A stretch of DNA of 64,000 nt from Medicago truncatula. Its lineage: Eukaryota > Streptophyta > Magnoliopsida > Fabales > Fabaceae. Under the pieces are notes generated by a model. It was not told where the DNA came from, did not search any database, and saw only the letters and a list, made by a program, of their open reading frames with translations. The translations under genes were made by a program, and so were the position numbers. The DNA is taken from the NCBI RefSeq assembly GCF_003473485.1, contig NC_053045.1, positions 27,006,494 through 27,070,493 on the forward strand, in the 5' to 3' direction. Numbering within the stretch: position 1 is the first letter of the stretch; each line of letters starts with the position of its first letter. Shown piece by piece: positions 13,101 through 25,126 of this stretch.

Positions 13101-13399
13101 AACACTTAGGACTAATAATGTATCTTGGGCTTTCTTGAAGGTCTTTTATGATGAATTACTTTCTCTGTCTTCCATGGTTTCACTGTCATTAAGAATTTGC
13201 CATTATGAATTGAATGCTACGCCCTGATTCTTGAAAATTTTGCACAGATCTTGGTGAAATAGCAAGAGCGAAGTTTGATTTTGATGTGGTTGGACACTAT
13301 GCAAGACCTGAAGTGCTAAGCTTGATTGTCAAGGACCATCCAACAAATCCGGTTACTTTTGCCTCGGCATCAACAAAAACTGAAGAGAAGACCAAGTAG
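10140..13399 (+). CDS. NIT4: NIT4-type nitrilase (beta-cyanoalanine nitrilase/hydratase), tandem copy 2, intact
   Basis: Join 10140-10284, 10509-10688, 11303-11596, 12015-12296, 13248-13399: 1053 bp, 350 aa, all introns GT-AG. The protein is a carbon-nitrogen hydrolase with the Glu-Lys-Cys triad visible as Glu70 (FPEAF), Lys157 (GKHRK) and Cys191 (ICWEN). Length and sequence fit plant NIT4, a cytosolic enzyme that converts beta-cyanoalanine to Asp and Asn. It acts downstream of cyanoalanine synthase in disposal of the cyanide released during ethylene synthesis. The start is the only ATG in exon 1 that gives the family N-terminus. The gene follows a broken copy of itself by about 2.7 kb. A palindromic MITE ends 154 bp before the ATG, and intron 2 carries a LINE scrap. 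I infer that this copy provides the function of the locus. Confidence 0.95.
10787..11185 (+). mobile_element. RTE-type LINE C-terminal fragment in NIT4 intron 2
   Basis: Translation gives the end of a plant RTE-type LINE reverse transcriptase: '[14 protein letters not shown]' followed, after an interruption, by '[19 protein letters not shown]', '[18 protein letters not shown]' and '[12 protein letters not shown]'. The block is interrupted by about 100 bp (10848-10950) with ends that look inverted ('ctataaagca...cggacac' against 'gtgtccgtgcttcatag'), perhaps a tiny MITE inside the LINE scrap. It is intronic and not coding. Confidence 0.75.
12530..12690. repeat. MITE-like fragment in NIT4 intron 4
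   Basis: Contains 'gctatagtggtgctatagc' and, further right, 'tacaaaatgttgtcaaatagcggctata'. A related string occurs inverted at about 31265-31335 in the intron of the gene at 30253 ('tatagccgatatttggtgacattttgtac'). Two dispersed copies in opposite orientation support a repeat family. Borders are uncertain. Confidence 0.45.
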
Positions 13400-14719
13400 T
13401 TTCTTCCTTTCATGGTCAGCAACTTCCAAACCTCCAGTTATGGATCTGTAAATTAAGCATTTGCACATAGGTTTGATTCAGTTGAACTTGTTAAAATGAC
13501 TTTGGATAATTGGAATATTCTACTACAGAAGCATTTAATAAAAAAATCACATATTTCATTTATAAAAAGTGATAAATGCTCTAGTATATGTTTGTAATCT
13601 GTATGGTTATTCAAACATACTGTAAGCTTTCACAAAAGGCAAAGCAATTCAAATGACCCTTGTTTCTATAAATTATTTATTACTGATGTTTATTTAGCTT
13701 GCTTATTCTAAGTCACAGCATCTTATAACATATTTGGCTCTCTGTTGGAAAAGTTTGCAAATCACACAAATGAGTGAAAATGTTATGTTGGGAAGGTTTC
13801 AAACCACTTTCAATAAAATTAGAGGATTGTTTTTGTTTATATGTGATCTGCTGATTTACCTAATAAAAAAACTAAACATGTAATCAAGATATAGAAAAAC
13901 ATTTGTTTATACTGTGTATTAGGTACCTGAATAGATTGAAGTAGTCTCCTAACAAGTGTAAATGTCCTTTCTTATTTTCATAACTCATGTGTTTGTTCTC
14001 TTAGAGGGTAACCTTGGCGCAACTGGTAAAGTTGTTGTCATGTGACCGCACTTTAACCTGCATTTTACGAATACTTTTTTTCTTTCTTTCTGTTATTTCT
14101 TCATCATAAACACCGCTTTATTGTGTACAATTCTGAGGGGAAGGGTAAAAATGGAAATAAGGGGTATGTTTAATAGGTTTAGGGGTCCACCTATAAAAAT
14201 TCTTGTTGTTCTAAAACAATGTGAGTGGTCCACTTACACATGGTTGATCTAAAGATCCAAACGGAGGCTACATAAGGTTACAGAATTCAAATATTTGAAT
14301 AGTTATATAGAGTTGGAACTATCCTATAATAATGTTATCTGGTACAGGTTGTCACAGTCAATATTTACTTCATTTAAATCAGAACCATACATTTTAAATA
14401 TAATTGAGTCCCTATAATTTCTTTAGGTAGTAGAGTCCTTTGTTCTTAGTTCATTTGTATGTAACCCAAAATGCTACATTATTATTTTTTTTCTTTTGGA
14501 ACTATTAAGGAAATCACATGTGTAGTGGCTACTCAATAATTTTCATGCCGGTGGATCAAACAACTTGTTCAATATGTACATGTTTGTTTCTTGCTATATA
14601 GCTTTAACAAATATATTAGCAATGATAAGTTTTGAACATATTCAATACATGAAAGACAACATTTACAATTTGGAACAAAAATAAAAATAATAGTAGCTAT
14701 CAATGATAATAAGTTACTA
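13400..14719. other. Intergenic DNA between NIT4 and the coiled-coil gene
   Basis: The first part will hold the NIT4 3' UTR. The last part (from about 14719 downward in gene terms) holds the 3' UTR of the minus-strand gene. Apart from the SINE scrap at 14005-14046 I see no other structure. Confidence 0.4.
14005..14046 (+). mobile_element. Au-type SINE, 5' fragment
   Basis: The string 'gggtaaccttggcgcaactg' followed by 'gtaaagttgttgtcatgtga' matches the 5', tRNA-derived end of the plant Au SINE as I remember it, including an A-box-like 'TGGCGCAACTGG'. The rest of the SINE (B box and body) is absent, so only a fragment remains. Confidence 0.6.
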
Positions 14720-17631
14720 CTAACTATCACTATCTAAACTTTTTAAGTAACATTTTGATTTTCTTCCTTCAGCTTCTTGCTTCAAATTTTCACCCTTAAA
14801 GACAAGAAGAGAATTTTCTCTTGCTTCTTCACTAGTACACTGCAAAGTTAACTGATTATCATTTCTCTGAACATGATTAGCACTTGAAATAGACCTATTG
14901 CTCGTTGTTTCGTCCTCATCATCTTGTATCCGAGCTCGAGAGAGAAATTCAATTGAACTATCGGGACGAGAATGATCTCGACCTTCTTGAATATTTGTAT
15001 CCAAATCCCTCTTCTTGAAACTGGAATTTCTCTTGTTGAAGCAAATACTTCCCCATTGAATTCTCTCATAAGATTTCCTCCCTGTACTTTCTTTGTCAGT
15101 TGAAACTCTTTTTGAGTCTTTTTGAGCATCCTTTTCGCCTGGATAACTCCACTCCGATCCTCTATTGTCGTTATTCATGTTCAATTCAATTGATTGGAGA
15201 TCACTGTCATCCTCATCTGAGTCATTTTGTCCTTCATACTCTGCATTTTGGAATCTCTGACAAACTTTGTTGAAATAAGACTCAAGATCGTTGAATTTCG
15301 TACACTCTGGAGAAGCATCCCCGTTTTCTTCATCTCTAGTTCTCATAAAGTCTTCAAGCTCATTTCTTAGCTTTTCTACAAAATCATTTTTCTCTTCGAA
15401 TTGATACTTGGCCTCTGAAAGCTTCATCTGGACTCTCTCCTCGCGCAAAACATCCGCTAACTGAAGCATTTCCCTCTCCTTTTCCACCTCTTCACGAACT
15501 TTAACCGACTCCTTTTTCATTTCCTCCACCTGTGCTCTGTCTTCCCCAATACCTCTAGCTAGTTCATCACAAATTTGTTCGAGAATCTCTTTTGCACGTT
15601 TCTCCCTTTCAAGCTCTTCGCATACTTTCAATTGTGAAGCTTTTACACTAGCCATTTCTATGGCAATCTTCTTATTCAACCTTTCAGTTTGTTTCCTTAA
15701 CTTCTTCTCCACTGTAAGCTCTTCAGCTACATTTTTAATGGCATCGTGAATCTTTTCTTTTTCTCTGCTTTTCCATGCAGCCTTTTCTTCTGCAAAACGT
15801 TTTACCATATACTCAATGTCTTTCTGGTTAGAGTTCGAGCGCTCATCTTGTATCAGTTTGTCAAGTAGGCCGCAAACCCGATCAAGCTCACTTCCGAGAG
15901 CCAAGGTGAGGGCCATTGTCGATGATTGCTTCTCTCTATGACACATTTGATTTAAAACCTTAAGAATCTTCTTCGATGTCGATAGACTACTTCTAGCTTC
16001 CTTGAGACGACTCTTCACTCCAACAGCGCATTTGCCACTATTTTTCTGCATTTCAATTTTTAAATGTAGTTCAGTTCTATCCTTTCCAACCACCAAAACA
16101 TGTAATTTTAAATTAATTAGTCAGATCTATCTATATATTTTCCCTGCTGTTACTTTTTCAATTGAAATGATACATGAAACAATGAAAAAGAAATATCATA
16201 CTACTAGATCAGAGTGAATAATAGTGACAGTTTAATCTTAAAAAATGATGAGATTAGTGATTTCTGAGGAGCCATGAGGTCATGGTTATTAATTACTAGT
16301 ACTTTCAATTTCAAACCAATGTACCTGAAAAGCTACTAAAAATTAATTTTATTGTAAGAAAATAGGTTCTCTCAAATAAATATCTAACGGTCTCAAACTC
16401 TCATGGAAACTACTTGTGTTAATGCCATTATTGCAATCCATCTTCCTTTTCAACTGCTACAAATTAAAGCCCCCAAATTTTGACAAGAAATAAAAAAAAG
16501 GTTGAATAACTAGGTTGATGATCATGAAAATGATGAGCCAATTTTTATTTTCTTTGTTAACCATGTTATTGCCGTGAAGTATTCATCAACTTTGCCAATG
16601 ATTAATCTCTATCAGGAAACTTGGTTGGCCACGTTTAGTGGAGTTTCATCCACAAGACTTGAATTTGAAACCTTGCTTAAGGGATCCCGGTCCAGTTCCA
16701 ATCATACAAGCGCAATGTTGGACCAATACGATATGCTCACCACATTTCTAATTTAGATGTTATTTGAAAATTAAATAACACCGTATGTGCTTATCTCTAT
16801 CTCTCTTTTACTTTTATCTTAGACATTTCAAAAGTACACATAAAAATTAAAGAAAAGTGTATTTGACATCAAAACTTTTGTATACAAAAATCATCTCTTT
16901 CTAATTAGTATGACAAATTTACATACTATAAACACTTTACCTCATTTAAACTGTCACTGGTATGGGCGTCCATACCAGAACGAAGTGGATGAGATAACCC
17001 TGACACTGTTCTGTAACCATCACTTTCAAATCCTTTCATTCTCTGCATAATCAAAAGCAAAACAAGAATCACAAAACATCATACAAACCCAATAACAAAA
17101 TACAAATGAAAAAGTAAACTTTTTTTCATAGAAATTTACCTCTGAAATAGGACTGTTACATGGATCTGACATAAGTGGCCTCAACAAACCTGATCTAGAC
17201 AAGCTCTTAGCTTTTTCTCTGCTTCTGTTACTTGTTTCCTTGCAGCTTCTCATTTGTTCAGCCTCAAATTCCTTCTTGACCCTTGAAGGATGCAAATCAT
17301 TGATTTCCCACAAAGAAGCAGCAAGTTTTCTAGCTGAAACAGAAACCTCCTTCTCTTTATCTTTGGAGGGTAACCCTGAAGCTGAAGAATACAAAAGATG
17401 TTGTGTAGTGTTCTCCATAGAAGGTGAAGATGTAGTACTTGTCTTCCACAGTGGAACTGGTGTGGTGGACCCTCCTTTCTTTCCAACCAAAATAGCTCTC
17501 TTGAATCTGTATCTTCTTGCTAAAGAAGATGAAGATGAGGATGAACAGTTTCTCTTCCTGATTTTGTTGTGTGAAATCTCTCTAAAACCTTCTTTAAGGT
17601 TATTGTTTGTTTGATTATGACAAGAGGACAT
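14720..17631 (-). CDS. Coiled-coil protein of the At5g41620 / USO1-like family
   Basis: Complement of join 14720-16045 (exon 3), 16941-17042 (exon 2), 17140-17631 (exon 1): 639 aa. Exon 1 gives a basic, Ser-rich N-terminus (poly-Ser 30-36) and the family signature RKLAASLWE at 101-109. Exon 2 (34 codons) joins in frame at both sides. Exon 3 gives 'VKSRLKEARSSLSTSKKILK' and then a long Lys/Glu-rich coiled coil (about 250-460), followed by an acidic and Ser/Asp-rich tail. This pattern is shared by Arabidopsis At5g41620, At1g64180 and relatives annotated as 'intracellular protein transport USO1-like'; BRANCHLESS TRICHOMES is a more distant relative. The biochemical role is not known, and a cytoskeletal or trafficking scaffold is only an inference. 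The exon 3 acceptor was chosen for phase; another AG about 35 bases upstream would also keep the frame. Confidence 0.85.
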
Positions 17632-18282
17632 GTTGATGAAAATTGTGTGTGGAATTTGAAGTAACCAAGTTTAAGATTTACATGAAGATTTGGACATGTG
17701 ATAGGTGATAGTTGTTACCATCATAGTTTACTTACTTTTTGTGTTTTTTTCAATGTTGTTTTTGTAAGATGCATATGAAAGAAAAGTGGGTCATGAAAGA
17801 TTTCTTCTTCTTCTTTTTCTCTCTTGTGGTGTGTTATATGATGTTTGAAGGAGTAAAGAAATTTGGAACATGCCAAAAAATGGAAAGAAAAGGAAACTAC
17901 ATGTGCTAAGAAGTCTTGTGAGAGGGAAAGAAATAGTGAGAAATTTTGGTCACTTTTTTGGGTGAAAAGTAAGAGAAATCTTGTGAAGGGGAAGAGTGTA
18001 AACGGTTTAGTTTAATGGTTATTTTGATTCGTTGGAAAAGTCCCTTAAAAAGACGGAAAGAGAGGATTTGGCAGACACGTGAGAGCAGGTGCATTAAATG
18101 AGGGACATGCATGTGTTTTTTCTAGGTTCATAGAAATGTTCATCCATACTAGCATGTGGTGTGAGTGTGTGTGCAAATAATTAAATTGAAACTATAAGGT
18201 AGTAGTATTATTGACTTGATTCTTTGTATTGCATTTCATTCACTCCACTATATGATATTAAATTTATATTGTATATACTCCG

Positions 18283-18378
18283 TTTTGATGATATTATTTG
18301 AGTCTCTTTTAGTTTAATCAGATGTATTAATTTTGATGATATTGTTTGAGTCTCTTTTAGTTTAATCAGATGTACTAA
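18283..18378. repeat. Two-copy 48-bp tandem repeat
   Basis: The unit, which starts 'ttttgatgatatt' and includes 'gagtctcttttagtttaatc', occurs twice head to tail (18283-18330 and 18331-18378). Only a few bases differ between the copies. Confidence 0.85.
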
Positions 18379-19790
18379 GTTTGATCTTAATCTTTGAAAT
18401 GCAACAACGTTATAATTTTTGAAGGAAAATTTTGTCGCTTTTGTAGTCCTACTCGGATCAACAAATTAGCATATACAGTTGTGTATAAAGGACATCTTGA
18501 TTTTTAAAGAATTTGAATTATTTGTTAAAAAAAAAGGAATGTGTATTAGTACATTTCAATTAATCAGTTCCTTGTCCCTCATCTCACCTGGAATGTTCGT
18601 CAAATCTGTCATCAATTCATCTGTAACAGCGTTTACTTCTTGTCATTACTCCTCGAAGACATAAATTTATTCTAATTATAGTTTATAAGATCAATCATAT
18701 CACTTTTTTTTACATAATTCCAATTTCCAAGATGATTAATTTGTAACCTAAAGGCTAATCATTGTCACGTGTCATATATAGATGCACTGTGAATGTTAAG
18801 TTATTACTAGTACTCTTAACTTAATGGGTTTTAACACATGGATGATTAACTGTTTTTGTTATTTGAAGGATAGAAAAACTAGGGTTTATATTTTTATATA
18901 GTAAACAACTTCATTCAATTGCTAAAGTATAGATTACAAACAAGGTGAGCCAACAGTGTAGGGACATTCCTGTATAGCAAAACAAGGATATTCAGAAGGC
19001 TTCAGAAGGCATGTGCTAAATAATCCCTTCATTCATCCAAACAAACAAATTGTTATTATTCTAGCAGAGTAGGGACTTGGATCCAGTAGTTGGAACTATC
19101 TCAAAATCACTCACACTGTCATTTTTTTATTTTTATTTATGAGCAAATGATTGTATTCTGACTTGACAAATTTGATCTTAGATATACAGTTAATTTTTGT
19201 TTTAAAACTGAAAATTTCATTGAGACTTCGGAAGTCATGTGATCTTGATCATAAGGTGCAAAAGAATGTAAATTTTAATCGTATAGCTTAAAATACCGTA
19301 GGTTGAATCGGGATAGTCCAATCTTAATTGAATTACTATCAATGTTACGAATGCGTGAATATAGAGAATCTTTGATTACAAGGGAGTTTGGTTGAAGTTT
19401 TACAATAACCACTTTCATTGATAGTTCACTATATGGACCAATACTTTTGAATTGTCCGAAATATAAACGCAATCGATGTTGTCGTTCAAATCAAAAGTTT
19501 GCGGTTGGGTTTTGAGACACATATCTGCATTTTCTTATTTTTGTTAAATTAACAATTATGAGTGACTATTTTAAACACTACAATGTAGAGAACCGTAAAC
19601 TTTTAATTATGAAAGCTTATGATCATAACAGGATCGAGAAGTTGGCTCCGAAGAAGATAGAACAACATCTCATTGTATGTTGATGATGAGTGGTACCTAC
19701 AAGCATTTTGGCATCAAGTAATTGTAAGGTGAGAAACGGTAAACATTTAAAGAGGTACTTATAAGAGGATTGAGGAATTTTGAGGAGTTG

Positions 19791-19834
19791 GAACGTTAGT
19801 TTTCAAGATCATAACGATAGAAAACTAACGTTCT
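19791..19834. repeat. Short inverted repeat (hairpin)
   Basis: GAACGTTAGTTTTC and its exact complement GAAAACTAACGTTC are separated by about 15 bases. The flanks extend the pairing weakly (gaggagtt / cctcctc). It may be a small MITE remnant; no function is evident. Confidence 0.6.
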
Positions 19835-22800
19835 TCCTTGACCTCCTCATTTGTCCCTGCCTCTATCTGTATAGTTGTTTCTACCAGCTGTTGTTGCTTT
19901 GATGGAGAAGCTTTGATCAAATTATGACCTTTTACTTCGACTAAGTTTTTTATGGATTCGGCTTAGACCCAATACAAAATTGTTGAGTCACAACGGACCA
20001 AAACCATAAGACATTGTACTTATGAGTCTACCGTTGGAACACTTTATCAAAAAGATTTTCAATACAAAGAGTCAAATGAACCTTTGGACTCGGTGCAACC
20101 GCGCAAGTGAGTTCGAGGATCAACATTGAACTCAGAGCAGCTGCACAATTGAGTTAAACACCACATATTTATCCAAAATCTTACGTGTTGAATTTATAGA
20201 TCATCTCATTTATAAAGTGTTCAACCTCCACTTTTTCACACAATGTCATATTTATAACTTACATTTACTTCACAACAAAAACAACTTATGTATGTAAATC
20301 ATTTTCAAATTTCGAACCACATTTTAACTACTACAATACAAAGTAGTACAAGCTTGCCATCAACAAGTCACCGACTTCCTTCACAAACAGATTGAAGAGA
20401 GAAGAAAAGAATACCTGGTGGGGGCCCTAACAAACGGCTCAATATGTTTAAGCAAATCCAATGGTCATTAATGCATCAATAGTTCATACTGCATGAGGGG
20501 CCCCACCATGGTTTATTTTGCCCGTTCTTATTAATATTCTTTCACTGAAATGGGAACATACGGTGTGGTTACATAAGGACATTTGGCCGTTATGTCTGGA
20601 AGTATATGCGGCAATATACACGGCTATTATATTAATAACAATTGTTCATGGGCCAAGCAGCTTTTAATGTTTACATTACTGCTTGCTATGTTGATATTGC
20701 CTATGATTCAGATCCATTGTATTCTCCTCAGATATACCCCGCAAGGACAGAACTTAAGAGAGCTTTTTGTAGGGAAAGGAAAATAAGAAGTTGGGACCTC
20801 TTTGTTTCATTTGGAGGGAAAATGACAAAAAAAAGGAAGGGGAGAAAGGAAAATATAGGAACCAACCGAGATTTGCTGCTACAGACCATGACTGCACGCA
20901 TTTACGTAGTCAGTCGTTATGTAATCGTTTGATTGAGATCAGACAGTTCAGATTCAATTTTTAAAGGAAATCAAAATCTGCTTTAAATTTGCAACAACTA
21001 ATCTCAAAAGTTATCACCAATGCATAGTAAGAACCTATCTGTTACGGGTCAAACTACAACAAAGGCAATGGACCCAAGCACTCACAAGAATGAAAAACCC
21101 AAATATGTGACTAGAAAGCCTATTTGCTGGTCTAATTATAATTAAGTCACTTAATTATTATGTTTCTAGAATTTTGTTACTATATTCCAATATATTTGAG
21201 AATGAAATAAACATGAATAAAGTTGATCCAATTCCTTATCTGATATTCTGTTTTCCTATCTTGATTTCTGAATTTTGCAAGTTCTTAAATTTTCACTTGA
21301 AACACTACCCTAACATTGGTGCTTTCATTGAGAGAGTTTGACCATGAAAAAGACTACATATAGGTTGGATTAAGGTGCTTTACCGAATACTGATAAGTGA
21401 GTGAAGCCGCAAAAAAGGGAAAGGTTATCATCGGGCTAGTGTCGATAGAGTGAATGTTGTCGTAGATGTAGGCACTTAAATGACGTGGCACATTAGGAGT
21501 CCCATATCGAGCAGATAAAAGTGTTCGACGTGGTACTTAAGCGATAAGTCTTTCTAACATAATAGACTAGTCTTTTCGGTTGAGCTCTCCTCATAGGCCT
21601 CATAACAATTGGTGCTTTCGTCATACCTACAACATGATTGGATAGGTCTTAAACTGTAATTGGAATTCCATTACAGTCCCTGATTGACGAAGCTTGAATA
21701 ACACCACTTATGATTCATGTTTAGAAAGACCAAAACGGAGTTCCAACACAGTGTGAAGGTATCCCAAGTGGTGATTTGATTAGTAGTGCGTAGCAATTTG
21801 AACCACCCTAAGATTGTCTGACCTTGCATGAAAAACACACTCAAAAACAAATGTTGATGAGGAGGAAACTCAAAATACTGTTCAGCTTGAAAACCTCAAT
21901 CTAATGGATTGGATCCATTAAAACGGAAACAACTTGATTTTTGCGGTCCTGGGTGTTGTGTGATTGGTATTACCATTCTGCTAAATTTGTTGCAGAGCTA
22001 GCAGAATAGATGTCGTAAGTTGTTCACGGAGGGTCGCAATTTTTGTGTATGAGATCCGACTTTTGGCGTTCAAATTCTGAGGTCATGGAATTGCGTTGTT
22101 CCTCGAGATTCAGCTTCATCTCACGCATCTAGGTCAAGCGTTGAAGGTCATGCACGAAAAAAAAATGGTTCAAGCATAAGGGAGTTTGATAACTACATTA
22201 TTGTTTTGTTTAGTAAGGTTGTGTTTTTATTTAGTAATGTTTGTTTAATAATGTTTTGTTTAGTAAGGTTTATTCCATAAACTCATGTTTTGTGCTTTTC
22301 CTTTTGGCAGTTGAATCATCTTTGGGTAATTTCCATTCAATTTGAGGCTAGTGAGTGTATTGCACGAATATTGTTATGCTTGGCATATAAATTGGCTTCG
22401 GCTTTTTTGGTTTGACACCACTTACCACCAAAAACCTCTTGTACTTGCATTGTTGTTTTAATAGAGTTTTCTTATTTTTACTTTTTGCATTCTCTTTATT
22501 TTGTTTAGGTAGCTCATTCTCTTTATTTTTACTTGATGATTGAATAGTCTACATTAGTCTTGAGGTCATGGAAAGTATTCTTATGAAAAATTTCTATAAT
22601 CTTTATTTCTTTTCTTTTGCTTAAGAAATGCATTTGCCTAATCTAGTTTTATAGTACTTAATCAAAATCATAGGCAACCTTCCGATAAGTGAAAGTTTGA
22701 AGCGTGAGAATATCCTACAATTTTTTGGAATGTAAAAATGGATTTTCGGATTTAATGGGTCTCACTAACAAGTAAACCATCAGAATAAGGAGCATTGTTT

Positions 22801-23000
22801 AAGAGACACTTCTTTGTTGTTAGAGATATAGTAAATGATACAAAAATGAATATCTCATCTTTATACTTGTATTTCTAAGGCAAAAGGAATGAATAGAAAT
22901 TTAGAGTGTTTGTTATAATGATGAACTCTAATGATTTGAAGGCATTTTTCATCAATGCATGTTTCCAAAACAAAAATCAAATCATTTAACAATCAACTTG

Positions 23001-23005
<5 letters not shown>

Positions 23006-23035
<30 letters not shown>
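23006..23035. repeat. (TA)n microsatellite
   Basis: About 15 perfect TA dinucleotides in an AT-rich intergenic stretch. Confidence 0.9.
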
Positions 23036-23038
<3 letters not shown>

Positions 23039-23391
23039 ACCAAAATCATTTCTTTATTTGCATACTTAGATTAGTTGTTACTTCTTTACTTAAATTAGCC
23101 TGTGAAAAAATTGCAAAACAAAAAGTTGGGGCAGCAACTAATACAAATAATAATTTACAACATTCATTATGAAGACAATATTACACCAATTTTTCCTAGT
23201 ACAAGAGAAAAGGTGCCAAGTGTTCTACAAGGTTTTTTTTTTTACTCATGGTAGTAGATTACAAGGCTGAAAGTAATATAAAGGGAAAAGAAATTAATAA
23301 CAGACCATAAGTTATTATGAATTAAAAATCAGAAGTACACCTGAGTTTAATTCATAGTAATAATAACTTATGAATTAAAGTTGTTATGATT

Positions 23392-25126
23392 TCATTTCTG
23401 AAAGTAATCTTCAGTCCTTCCTTTGAAACCAATTTGGCCAAAAGTGAGAGAGATGAACAGTCCAAGGTGCCAACAGATCAGCCATAACCTGTTCAATTCA
23501 TCATGTTTATCTTAGATACATTTTTATGTCTAATCCAAAAAATATATTGAAAGACAAACAATAACTATATGTTTGTTTTAGTTTAGATAGTTTAAGTCGG
23601 TAAATGTATACAAAACGGTTCCATGGTCTAGCGGTTAGGACATTGGACTCTGAATCCAGTAACCCGAGTTCAAGTCTCGGTGGAACCTTTGTTTTATTTT
23701 ATTTTTAATTCATTTTCAAAAGTTTCTTGTTTTTCTTCAAGTAGTTTAATGGTAAAAAAATTATCTTTTATGGTGAATAAGTAGGTGTACAAGGTTCAAA
23801 TCCAACTGAGTAATTTTCACATGACCATATTAACATCTGAGTTAATTAAATAAAAAAAAAATTCTACTTTGACTTTAATTAAACTTTGTAGATATTTTCT
23901 ATATTATATATCATTCATGAATTAAAGTTAAAATATGCAACATTCAACGACCAAGTTTTCTCTTTTACTAGGACAAGCTCAGAAGATCTAACACCTCTAT
24001 CTGATTTCTTCATATCATATTTTCATTACTTTTTTTTTGTTGTTGTTAAATCATAGCTTAATTTCTCATCTTTGATTTCACTTTTATTATTATAATTATA
24101 ATTATTACTTTAATTAGTAGCACTTGCTTGTGACATAAATGGATGCATTTAGCTGTTGGAAGGCACTTTGATGTGTGAATTTTTTTTTTTATTAAAATTG
24201 GCATTCTTAAACAATGAAAAAAGCAAAACTCATGCGCTCGGATCATCTGGTTGCCAACAATTCATACACTGGGTTAGTCAATACAAAATTTTGTTCTGAT
24301 TTCAATTAGACTCGTTGTTAGTAGACGGTAGGATTGATCACTCGAATTAGTCAATAGAATACCAAGTTAAAAAAATAAAATGAAAGAAGCAAAATAAGAT
24401 TTTTAATGGAAATGACTAACCAGAAGGGTGAAGTAAGAGCAGGAGGAGTTGGGAAGTGAGCAAGTTCAGTGCCAATGCTATCAAAGAAAAGTCCAGTCAA
24501 ACTTTTACCATCTATAGCTGGTATGCTAGATGGTGCCAACCAACCTATCAACCCAAATCCAATCACATTGAAATCCCTCCTCAACCAATCCCTTTGGAAG
24601 CTACTATACACCATAACAATTCACAAAATAATGTCACAATTTATTTATCATCATAATTCTATAGTGCATAAGTAAAATACTTGCTGCATAAGTAAGATAG
24701 TGTTGCATCGTGCATAATGAGTTTGATCATATTTCACTTGATCTAACGATATGACTTATTGATCAAATAATAAAAACAAATTTGTGTATGGTAGAACGTA
24801 TACTTCACTTTCGTATACTATAAAACTAGCCCAAGATAAATATTCATATGGATCAAAATTTATTATATTTGAAAACCATATATACAAATCAATCTTATAA
24901 TAAAATTTACCATGTGACTCTCCCACCATTTCCAAGTGCCATAGCTTGCTTCAAAGGATTCCTAGCAATCACTTGCGGTTTCACAAATCCTACAAACAAA
25001 TTACAATTAAAATAAATAGAAACATATCATAAAATCATGTTTATTATATCTTAATGACAAAATACCGGAGGTGAGACGTGATGCACCAGCCATTCCTAGG
25101 ACGGTTGGAAAGGTTGTTGCTGCCAT
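23392..25126 (-). CDS. PSAO: Photosystem I subunit O (PsaO)
   Basis: Complement of join 23392-23488, 24421-24600, 24911-24989, 25066-25126: 417 bp, 138 aa. All six splice borders are GT-AG and every phase closes. Exons 1-2 encode a chloroplast transit peptide (MAATTFPTVLGMAGASRLTS) and the lead-in 'ARNPLKQAMALGNGGRVT'. Exon 3 encodes 'FQRDWLRRDFNVIGFGLIGW' and 'SIGTELAHFPTPPALTSPF'. Exon 4 encodes 'WHLGLFISLTFGQIGFKGR' and ends TEDYFQK. These are hallmark blocks of PsaO, a nuclear-encoded thylakoid membrane protein with two hydrophobic segments. With PsaL and PsaH it forms the side of photosystem I that docks LHCII during state transitions. Length matches the family (about 140 aa). A tRNA gene lies in intron 3 on the other strand. 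The ATG is the first one in the transit-peptide frame. Confidence 0.93.
23617..23688 (+). tRNA. tRNA-Gln (anticodon CUG)
   Basis: A 72-nt cloverleaf. The acceptor arm is GGTTCCA paired with TGGAACC plus discriminator T. The D-arm contains TGGTCTAGCGGTTAGGA (A box). The anticodon stem TTGGA/TCCAG has the loop CTCTGAA (anticodon CTG). The T-arm CCGAGTTCAAGTCTCGG serves as B box. The CCA end is not encoded, as usual for nuclear genes. A T-rich run follows directly (tttgttttatttta), suitable as a pol III terminator. It lies within psaO intron 3, antisense to psaO. Confidence 0.96.

Larger units (their letters stand above)
17632..23391. other. 5.8-kb intergenic region without a recognisable gene
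   Basis: 17632-17900 is the probable promoter and 5' UTR side of the coiled-coil gene and holds C/T tracts when read on its strand. The rest is AT-rich with scattered short open frames that show no family motifs. Local features are a 48-bp tandem duplication (18283-18378), a small perfect hairpin (19791-19834) and a (TA)n tract (23006-23035). About 21300-22160 is slightly richer in G and may be an old decayed retroelement, but I could not identify a protein in it. Confidence 0.4.

Noticed and set aside
14005..14100. Possible tRNA gene
   Set aside because: Only the A-box part is tRNA-like; no cloverleaf can be closed, and the sequence fits a SINE 5' end.
16574..16756. 60-codon frame on the + strand
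   Set aside because: It lies in an intron of the minus-strand coiled-coil gene and has no supporting features.
20583..20932. Overlapping small frames near 20.6-20.9 kb
   Set aside because: No motif and no splice-consistent extension; considered chance.
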